A DNA stretch of 64,000 bases, from assembly GCF_036323735.1 (NCBI RefSeq), contig NC_086026.1, forward strand, positions 72,194,039-72,258,038, in the 5' to 3' direction. Below, one piece after another: positions 24,948-35,600 of the stretch. Source of the stretch: Rattus norvegicus (lineage: Eukaryota; Chordata; Mammalia; Rodentia; Muridae). A program made the position numbers and the translations under genes. Every line of letters starts with the position of its first letter. The first letter of the stretch is position 1. Under the pieces are notes generated by a model, which was not told the DNA's origin, made no database searches, and was given only the letters and a program-made list of their open reading frames with translations.

Positions 24948-27900
24948 GTGAGTGAGGGGCTGTGCCGGAAGTAGGTGGGAAGGGCCCCAGCTGAAGCCCC
25001 CTTTTGACTGTTCTTTCTCTGCTGCAGGCCAAGTTCCTTTCCCAGGAGCAAATTAATGGTAGGTTGGGTTTGTTATTTAATTAGTAACTCCCCACAAAAT
25101 GTGTGTCTCATTAGGCAATTTGCTCTGCTGGGTTTTGTTGGTAGGAAGGAAGGCCTGAGGGGTGGACAGCTGGCCCACCCACAGGTTGGGGGCCAGGTGC
25201 TGTGGGGCAGCTGTTGATCTGTTTGGGGGTGGCCCTGAGGATGGACTAGCTGACTTCCAGGGCTTGTTATATATCAGTGTGACTTTCAAACTGGGTCATA
25301 AAAGTGAGTTTGCTAGTGCCCCCGAGAGCCTGGAAGCCTGTCTGGGTGGGAGGCTGTTAATGGAGGAAGACCATTACCATAGTAACTGAACCAGAGGTGA
25401 GGGGTGGGGCTTTGTAGTCAGTGCAGACAGGCACCAGAACCCAGGGTTATGCCCTGGGGCAGGATATTTCTTTATGGACCTTAATCTCTGTAAAACTGGG
25501 GGTTGAGCTGGCACCTCCTGCCTAGTTCAGTGTGGGCACCTTGTTCTTAGGCTTCCCACAGAGCAGAGTTCTGTTTCCCCAAGACCAGAAAGACAGAATT
25601 AAGTTACACAGAACCTGGCCAAGACCTGGCCAGGGGTCTGGTGGCTGAGTTCCTGGCAGAGAGATCAGAGTGCAGCCCCGGACCTTTACGGGGTAACTAT
25701 CTTTTCCCTGAGGCTGTGCCCCTAAACCTGCCCCAACATAGGACAGAAACAGCCTTGATAACTCCCTTCTCATTGTTGTTGACATGACACCTTGTCTGTG
25801 AGATAGAACTGCAGGTACACAGGGACATGGAGCTCTGATGCAGGACACTGTCTAGCAGGCCACAGGGTGGCTTCTGGCTACACCAGCAAGGATCAATCCC
25901 AGAGATGTAAATGACCAGAGCTTGGTCTAGAGGAGGGGGTGACAGGCATGTGTGCTTATAGGTCCAAGGGGGTACCTTTTCTTAGAATCCTTAACTCCCT
26001 GTCCCCCAAACCAAGGCCAAGACAGAGGGGACTGTCTTGAAGAAAGAGTGAAGAGACTTTACAGCACAGAGCCTAACCTACAGTTATGGGCTAGGGGCTG
26101 GCGAGATGATTTGCTATGTAAGAATTTGTACTGCTCTTGCAGAAGACCCAAAGTTTGGATCCTAGCGCATATATAAGGACCGCCTACAACTACCTGTAAC
26201 TCCATCTCCCAGGGCATACGAAACCTTTGGCCTCCTTGGGTGCTTGTATTTGTGCATGTGCACACAATAGAAAACAAAGTCTTTGAAGGGGTGACCTAAG
26301 CTAGAGGCCACTTGTCAGCCCCACCAGTCCCCTCACTCTGCCTGGACAACAGACTCACTGCCCCTCTCTCCTACGGGTTTTGAAGCGACTAGAAAGGACA
26401 AAGGCAAATTCTCTTTGTATCCCAGTGTCTAACACCAAGAAGGAGGCCATTAATGTTTAGGGGTTGGAAGCCTGGATGGGGATGGGAGAGGATGGGGCCT
26501 TTAGAGGCTTCCTGGCCAGTCACCTTTGAGTCCCAGTTTTCTTGTCTGAGGAGGGACAGCGATGCGACCTGATGAGTTTACCTCACTTATTCTTTACTTC
26601 AGCAAGAGTCCTTTCTCTGTGCCAACTCTGCCCTGAGCTAGCCCTACCCCAGGTGTTAAAAATTGAGCAGTGAGCTGGGAGGCACACCTCCCCCATTCTT
26701 GGGGTCCAAATCAAGGAGAAAGAATGGAGAGTGGTGAAAGAGGCGGGGCCACACTGAGAGGACAGGAGAGGTGGGGATGGGGGTGAAGGGGACTGAGGAG
26801 CGGGGTCCTCAGGCAAGCCAGGTCTTCCCGAGAGTTCTTGCTTGTTATCTTGGTCAAGCATAGTGAGAAAAGACTGCAGGTGTCAAGGGCCCACAGGCGC
26901 CAGAGGTGTCTTCTGGTGACCCAGGCAGGGATCCCAGAGTTGTAAAGACCTAGAGCTTGGTCTAGAAGGCAGATGGTGGGGTGGGGGTGGGGGCGGCAGC
27001 TGCAGCGATGACTCGGCAGTTAAGAGCACCTGAGATAGGGAAATAGGTTCCCAGCATCTACACCGGGTGACTCAACAACCACCTGGAATTCCAGCCCCAA
27101 GGAATCAGGCTCTGCAGGTTTGCAGAGATGAATTGGCTCTGGAGAGATGGTTCTGTGGATAAAGGCATCTGCCCCCAAGCCAGCCAATCTGAGTTCCCCC
27201 CAGCCCATCACCTGGTGGAAAGAACCAACTCCCTCACAAGATACCGTCTGACTCCCACACATATATACACTAAAAAACTAAAATATGGGCTGGAGAGATG
27301 GCTCAGCATAGTGTACTCATATACACAAAATAAATTTTCAAATAAAAGGACATGTATTGGGGTTGGGGATTTAGCTCAGCGGTACAGTGCTTGCCTAGCG
27401 AGCGCAAGGCCCTGGGTTCGGTCCCCGGCTCCGAAGAAAAAAAAAAAAAAGAAAAGAAAAGAAAGAAAAGCTGGGTCTGTTGATGCTGGAAGAGAACACA
27501 TGTCAGTTTGCTCAGAGGTTGGGCTCTGTTTAATCCTTGTTGTAGGCCCCATTTACTAATGCGGGGGAATGCACTGTGCTTGTCTGGACAGTCAGCAGAC
27601 GGGGCCCTCTCACAGGCTTCAGCTCCTTCTTTGGAAAATGGAAGGGATTAGGGGATTAGGGCAGCTCACCCCCACAGAATTTCCATCTGCAGGGCTGGGA
27701 TCTTACTCAAGCTCACAGGTGGCTTGCCTTGGCCTCCAGGGGCCCCGAGGGGAAGAGAGAGAGGACAGAGACAGGACGGCTTTGCCAGCTGTGCAGCAGC
27801 AGGAGGAGGAAGAGGCTCCTGCACAAGGAAGAAAGGATAGCAGGAAGAGCCATGGGCCAGGTCTGCTGAGGCCCTGGGCACTCTTCCCAGCAGTTCCACA

Positions 27901-30900
27901 TAGGGACCAGGGCCAGCCGGAGGACAGCTTGAGAGTTCAGAGCCAGGGCCTAGACCAGCGATGTGAAGTACCCACATTCAGCTCTAACGATAATAACCCC
28001 TACCTGGAGAGCATCAGAGAACCACTGTCCACCACTTGCCTCTGGAGGGGTTGGTTCTGCGGACAGAGCAATGTTGCAAAGGTCCCCGGGAGTCTGGTAA
28101 CCCTACCAAGATTTGAGTGACATATTAAGGAACAGAGAAGAAGGAAAGGAGGGGACGCTCTGGCCAGATGAGCACAGGATACATTGTGAAATTTGAATTT
28201 CAGATAAACATTCTTTTTGAGTCTAGGACAGCCTGGGTAAAATTTGATGCATGGTTGGTATGTGCTCGTGCTAAAAGTTGGTTCAGTGGGGGCTGGAGGG
28301 GTTGAGAGCATGTGCGGCCCTTCCAGAGGACCCGAGTCAGGCTCCCCGTGCCTACGTGGGGAGGCTTACAGCTGCCTGAAACTGCAGCTCCAGGGCATCC
28401 ACCCTCTGGCATCTTTGGCACCTACATACACGTGGTGTTCACTCAGTCAGACACATACAAATAAAAACAACACAAATAAACCGTCAACGATCAATTCACC
28501 TTTCTCTGGATTCTACTTGACCTGTTAGCTTTATGTTTGTATGACATTTACTTATGTATGTAGTGTGTGTGAGGGCGCGTATGTGTGTATACATGTACTG
28601 TGGATGGCAGAAGACATCTTGCAGGAGTTGCTCTTCCTTAGACCATGAGGGTCCTGGGGATCAAATTCAGGTTATCAGACTTGGCAGCAAGCCCCTTCTC
28701 CTCCTGAGCCACCTTGTTGGCCCTGTTTGTTTGTTTTTTGAGACAGTGTCTGAGATAGCCTAGGCTAGCCTTTAACTACTACACAGTGGAGGCTAACCTT
28801 GGAATCCTGATCCCCCTGCCTTCACCTCCCAAGTGCTAGAATTCAAGCACAGGCCATCACACTCTAGCTCTATGGGGTTTGGGAGATCAGGTGGTGCAAA
28901 AGGGAAAGCGAATAGGGAGGTCGGGGAGCTCAATATTTCGGTGCCTGCACAACACATGCAAGGTCCCAGTTCATCCCCAATATGCCGTGGAGGAGGGGAA
29001 AGGAATTAAGAGAAGGAGAAGGGTGGGGTGGGGTGACTGCCTGCTACTGACTTCCTCTCCCAACTGCAGAGTACAAGGAATGCTTCTCCCTGTATGACAA
29101 GCAGCAAAGAGGGAAGATTAAGGCCACAGATCTCCTGGTGTCCATGAGGTGCCTGGGGGCCAGCCCCACACCTGGGGAAGTGCAGCGGCACCTGCAGACT
29201 CATGGAATAGGTGAGTGGGTTGTCGGGGTAGGCTTGTGAAGGGCCTAGCTGGGAGAAGCAGGCGGTGGTGGTGGAGAAAGAAAGATCAGAAGCCTGAGGT
29301 GGTAGTGTGCCTCACCAGTCAAAACTGGCCATGAATAGTGTGTTTCATTCCACAGGGGACCTTGGTCTCACACTGGTCCCAGTGGTTTTTCTCTCTGGTT
29401 TTACTTGAGATAGGGTCTCAGGTAGCCCAGGCTGGTCTTTTTTTTTTTTTTTTTTTTTTGGTTTTTTTTTTTTTTTCGGAGCTGGGGACCGAACCCAGGG
29501 CCTTGCGATTCCTAGGTAAGCGCTCTACCACTGAGCTAAATCCCCAGCCCCCCTTTTTTTTTTTTTAAGATTTTATTTTATTTTATTTTTTACGATTTAT
29601 TTATTATGTATACAGAGTTCCACCTGCATGTACACATGCAGGCCAGAAGAGGGCACCAGATCTCATTATAGATGGTTGTGAGCCACCATGTGGTTGCTGA
29701 GAATTGAACTCAGGATCTCTGGAAGAGCAGACAGTGCTTTTAACCTCTGAGCCATCTCTCCAGCTCCTAAAGATTTTATTAATTTATTATATAGGAGTAC
29801 ACTGTCACTGTCTTCAGACACACTAGAAGAGAGCATCAGATGCCCATTACAGATGGTTGCGAGCCACCATGTGGTTGCTGGGAATTGAACTCAGGACTTC
29901 TGGAAAAGCAATCAGTGCTCTCAACCACTGAGCCATCTCTCCAGCACCCCCATCCCCCTGCTGGTCTTGAACTCACCTTGTGCTGGCCCAGGGTGACACT
30001 GAGTTCCTGATCCTCCTGCCTCCACCTCCCAAATGCTGGGCTCACAGATGTGTACGACTATATACAGTTCCTATATTTATGGGGAAACAACATTTCACAG
30101 GGGGTTTGGCATGTGCTTAGTGAAAACATCCCAGTCGTGAGGGCCCTATCCAACCATGTCCTAAACAAAGATGCTTCCCAGAGTCAGTAAGGTGCCTAGG
30201 CTCTAGAGTCACGAGAAGACTCAAGATCAGGACTCAGTTCTTCTGATTTCATTGGCTGACCTAGAAACTGTAACAAGGCTGCCAAACTGGAAGGGAACTG
30301 AGCCCAAGCTGCTCTCTGCACTGTCATTAAGGGAGGTTTTTTTTTTTTTTTTTTTTTGGACTGGAACATATGGGACGTTTATAATCAACACCAAATTGTG
30401 TTTATTTTTAGGAATTAAAAGCTCAAAGAGTAGTGTCTTGACACCAGGGTATCTATACTGGGGACACCAGGGTGGACACTGGGGGGTGGGAGGTGGGGAG
30501 AAGCAAAGCCCAGAGAAAGGGGTGGCTTTGGAAGGATCACTTGACCTGAAACCTGAGTCCACCCCTCAGCACTTGACCCTCAGCATCTTCATCTCTCAGA
30601 TGGGCTCTCATGATCTGCTAGGGTTACTCTTACAGTCAGGGCCCAGGGGGCCGAAACCTGAAGGGGCAGGAGCCATATTAGCTTCTCTTTTCCTTAGAAA
30701 GGAAAGAGCAGTCAGGGGCATTCCTATTTGTTGTGCAAAGTGGTGTGAGGGTCCTTGTCCTGTTCGAGGAGGGTGGAGCTTGAAGGCCCTGGGAAGGTGG
30801 ATGGAGTGGTGAGGCGGAGACCAGGGCTTCAGACATCTGTGGTGGATCTGGTGCCTGCCACGAGGAGAATGGATGCACTGATCTGGACCAAGTGCCCTCC

Positions 30901-32645
30901 ATTTTGGAAGCATGGGAGAGAACAGAGGAGGATGTTTCGTGTGGTCCTGTGCCATGGCTAACACTCTGGGTTACTGTCTCCTTAGCAAGCAAGATTGGGG
31001 GAGGGATTAATACTCATGATGTCTGAGTTGTGTCCCTGTCTCCCCTTCCCGTCGCTATGATAAAATACCAGACTAAAGCAACTTAAGGAGAGAAGGTTTG
31101 ATTTTAGTCCACCCCAGTTTGAAGCACCCGATCACATGGCCAGAGGCAGCAACAGTGAATGCATGTGTGTTAGCCAAATTGACTCTCCACTCTGATACAG
31201 TTTAGAATCCCCTACTCTAGGGAATGGTGCCTGTTTTGTTTAGGACCCAGGACAAGGGACTGAGGTGCATAATTTACATACCAAAGCAGACCTAGCCTCG
31301 AGGTTCTCCTAGCACCCCTCAGTCCTGACCTGGCATACCTTGCCAACCCAGAACTTTCCAGCCCAGGGGCTGGGCTGCCCTTCCTCAAGAGCCTCTTTCC
31401 TATATAATCTAGACATTTTGATCTCTCTCTCACTCTTCTTTTCCTCTCTGCAGGCACACCCTTTCTCTCTTTCCCTTCCCCCTCCTCCGACTCCCCCCAT
31501 GGCCACTCCCCTGGCCTCAATCTTTGGGGCCAGTGAACTCACCTGAGAGCATCTTCCCAATAAACCTGCCTTTTATATAATCTAATCTGGCTTAAATTGG
31601 CTCAATTCACAGGCAGTGGTGGAGAAATAGCCTATCAGTGCAACTGAAATGGATGTGTCTTTCACATCAATTAGCATAATCAAGGTCACCACAGACCTTT
31701 CACCAAGATTGTAGATTCTGCTAAGACCATACCACACATGGTTACCTAAGGATTGCTGGGAGAATGAAATGGAGACTTTCTATCCTGTGAATGGCCCATG
31801 GTGGGTTCAGAAGGAGCAGTTTTGTCCCCCTTACCATGCACTGCCTTGAGAACTAGGTAGCCTTGGAGCTGGCTCCCCTCAGAACTCTTCCCTCCGGCTC
31901 ACTGTTTTGTGGGGTTTCCTAGACAAGAACGGAGAACTGGATTTCTCCACCTTCCTGACCATTATGCACATGCAAATCAAGCAAGAGGACCCAAAGAAAG
32001 AAATCCTTCTGGCCATGCTGATGACAGACAAGGAGAAGAAAGGTTACATCATGGCGTCTGAGTTGCGGTCGAAACTCATGAAACTGGGAGAGAAGCTCAC
32101 TCACAAAGAAGGTAACAGCCTGGCCAGCTCTGAGCCATCTGGGAAGGGTTAGGGAACTGTGGAGAGGGCAGTGTTGTGTAGCCCACCCAAGGCTGTGCAG
32201 ACGGCAAGATGATGAATAGTCTAGAAGCTTGAGAGAAGTCAAGCTGGCTGAGTGCTGTACTGGAGTTTAAGGCAGAACCAGAGGGGAGAGGCGTAAGTGG
32301 GCCAGGGTAGAGGGTCAGGTCAGAGACAGTTCAGTTGGAGACCCAGAAAACAGTGGAGGCTAATTTCATGTGAGCAGCTGGGGCATCTGCCAGGATTCAC
32401 CTTGTCGAAGCCATCGCTGAAGGTTTCAGTGTGGCTTAGAATGACTAACAATTTTTGTTTTTAGAACTTTACTGGTGTAGTTATAAATGTCAACTTTGTA
32501 GGTGACAATGTTGTGTCACTATGTCAAAGACATAGCCCCAAGGCAGGGGCTAGAGAAATGATTCTATGGGTAAAGTTTGCCCCACATGCATGAGGATCTG
32601 AGTTTGGATCCTGGAATCCAAGTTTTAAAAAGAAAAAAGCTGGAC

Positions 32646-32698
<53 letters not shown>

Positions 32699-35600
32699 TG
32701 TCTGCCTGTAATTCCAGCACTCACTTGGGGGGTCAGAGACAAATGCCAGGGCAAGCTGGCTAGCTAGACTAACTCTGAACTGTGGGCTCTAGCTTTAGAG
32801 AGAGACTTTGCCTCAAATAGAAGTAGAGAGCTATAGAGGAAGATACCAGATGCCAACCTCGGGTTGCTATACATAGGTGCTAGTGCACCTGCACATGAGC
32901 CTCCACACAAATGTACAGGTATACACATGTGCACACAAGCCATACACACTTAAAGCTACGACCCAGAATACACTGTCAACACGAGTTCAATTGATAAAAG
33001 GGGCCAGCTGAGTGGCTCTTGAGTAGAGCTGAGGCCGGATGCAGGAGGGTGCAGGAGCCCCTCAGCTCCAGGGCTGACACAGCCACCTGTGATGTTTCCA
33101 AATCGAGAGGTCATTGTGTCCCTGCTCCTAGCAGCCTTAGGTACTGGGGATGTGGGAGCTTTTCAGGGGTAGCAAGAGAAACTTGTCCTGGCCACAGAGT
33201 ATGAGGTGGCTGCCTTGCCTACTACATTTCTTGCTTCAGAGCAGGATGGGGGCCTGGACCTTTCCAGAAAGCTTTAGGGACAGGCTTGGGGCATTTGCAG
33301 TGTCTTTCTTTCTAGCCTGCTAACACTGTTGGCAGCCTTGGTCCCAACACAACTGTTGACTATGGCTGCCCTTCTCAGCATCCCTTGTATCCACTGCCAG
33401 GGTTTTCAGGTTGCTGGCTAGCGTGTCTGGGGTCAGTTGGAGGCTCAGCTTAGGCACAGAGGGATGAAAAGGCCCAGTACCCACTGGTTATTAACTTCTG
33501 GCCAGATTACAACGAACGAGGGCAGAGTTTTCAGGTTGTAGCTTGAATTAAGTTTGAATCCAGGCCCTTCCTTTAGGGAGCCCTTGGAATGTGTTTCGTC
33601 CCCTTGCTGTAAATGAGGTTGTGTCAGGTATCCTCCCTGGGGTCCTCCAAGAATGAGCATTCAGGGGGCTGGAGAGATGGCTCAGTGGTTAAGAGCACTG
33701 ACTGCTCTTCCAGAGGTCCTGAGTTCAATTCCCAGCAACCACATGGTGGCTCACAACCATCTGTAATGGGATCTGATGCTCTCTTCTGGTGTGTCTGAAG
33801 ACAGCAACCGTGTACTCATACATAAATTAAAAAAAAGATCTGTCATTCTATGGACCAGCCTGCTCAGATCTTATCTGCACTCATGATGTCTGCACTCATG
33901 AAGGTCCTGAGCAAATCCTTTAAAATTAGTGCCTGGCAGGCAGATTCAGCTCCCAATTTCTCTCAGTGGAAGCATTTACTGCAACTGCTTTTTCTTTTTC
34001 TTTCTTGCTTTCCTTTTTTTTTTTTTTTTTTTTTTTGGTTCTTTTTTTCGGAGCTGGGGACCGAACCCAGGGCCTTGCGCTTCCTAGGTAAGCACTCTAC
34101 CACTGAGCTAAATCCCCAGCCCCACTTGCTTTCCTTTTTTTAAAAAAATATATTTATTTATTTTATGTATGTGAGCACACAGTCACTGTCTTCAGACACA
34201 CCAGAAGAGGGCATCAGATCCAATTGTAATGGTTCTAAGTCACCATGTGGTTGCTGGGAATTGAACTAAGGTCCTCTGGAAGATTTTTTTTTTTTTTAGA
34301 TTTATTTATTATATATAAGTTCACTGTAGCTTTCTCAGACCTCATCACAGATGGTTATGGGCCACCGAGTGGTTGCTGGGATTTGAACTCAGGACCTCTG
34401 GAAGAGCAGTCAGTGCTCTTAGCCGCTGAGCCATCTCTCCAACCCCGCAATTGCTTTTCATATCAAGGGGAAAACTGGCCTGCCCTTGCTCCAGACTCCA
34501 TGGCACTGTTGGAGTGCTGTCTGAGGTGGTTAGCGATCTGTCTGCAGTGATACTCAGGCCCCTAGACTTCCTTCAGTGTCAGCCAGCAAAGGACAATGGG
34601 AAGGAGCTGATGGAGACTGCTTTCCCTCCTGCTTTCAGTGGAATACGAGGTACCCATACACTGATTCCAAGGTGAGAATCATGAAATGTTCTGTTTTAAA
34701 CCATCTTTTACACATGTAGCACAACTATCCCCCAGCTGGAGAGTGTTGCCCCCTTCTGGCCAGCACTGATCTGTCACCGAGGCTGGAGCAGATGCTTAGA
34801 CCGTTCTCTGTGGCTGGCAATTCACTAACTGGCAGCAGGTTAGAAGCTTTTCTGTAAAATAAGATACATCTGTCTCCTCAGGCTCATAGAGCACCTCCGG
34901 GTTTAAAAAGAGAGAACTACATTCTGTCTGTCTGCCTGCCTATCTGTCTGACACGGTATAGACCAGGCTAGCTTCAAACACAGAAACCCACCTGTCTCCT
35001 CCTCCAGAGTTTTGGGACTAACGCTGTACACACCACCATACCTGGCTGAATTAGTATCGTTTAGAAAGCAATTCCACTTTCAAGAAGACTTTGCTTGGCA
35101 GGTGTGGCGGCATACGCCTTTACTCTGAGCCCTGGGGAGCCAGAGGTAGGCTGATCTCTGCTGAGTTCCAGCCTGCCAGCCTGGTCTACACAATACAGTC
35201 TATGAAGTGCTACCCTCTCAAAACAAACAAAAAACCTAGTAGAGAAGAAGACTTTGTGTTTGCACATATATGCACACAGGTGCCCGGAACGGGCTACGGG
35301 CAGTTGTGAGCCCACATCTACTGGGAATGGAATCAGGGTTCTCTGAAGAGTAGTTTGTGCTCTTAACTGCTAGGCTAACTTTCTAGCCCCTGAACAAGGT
35401 ACTTGGATGCTCTGAACTTCAGTTGCGATTGGATTTACTTTTTGCACGTGACAAGATGCATTTTTCAAATTAATGATAGGGATCCAACTCCAACCCAAGG
35501 TGCATATTGGCCATGTGCTCTCCTCATCCCATTCCTTTATTGAGACAATAGTAACAGCTCGCTTGTAGACTAGACGATAGAGTGACAGCCAGCTTGTTGA

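Noticed and set aside
25072..25088. HNF1 site
   Set aside because: GTTA and TAAC arms are 9 bp apart instead of the 5 bp of GTTAATNATTAAC; retained only as a weak homeodomain-like element.
29644..29657. CTCF-like ccagaagagggcac inside a B2
   Set aside because: Rodent B2 copies all carry this near-motif; here it misses the core at one base and is not distinguishable from the SINE background.
33613..33798. Recurring peptide of the type DGSVVKSTDCSSRGPEFNSQ (also near 20534, 29836, 38578)
   Set aside because: Translation of B2 SINE sequence.
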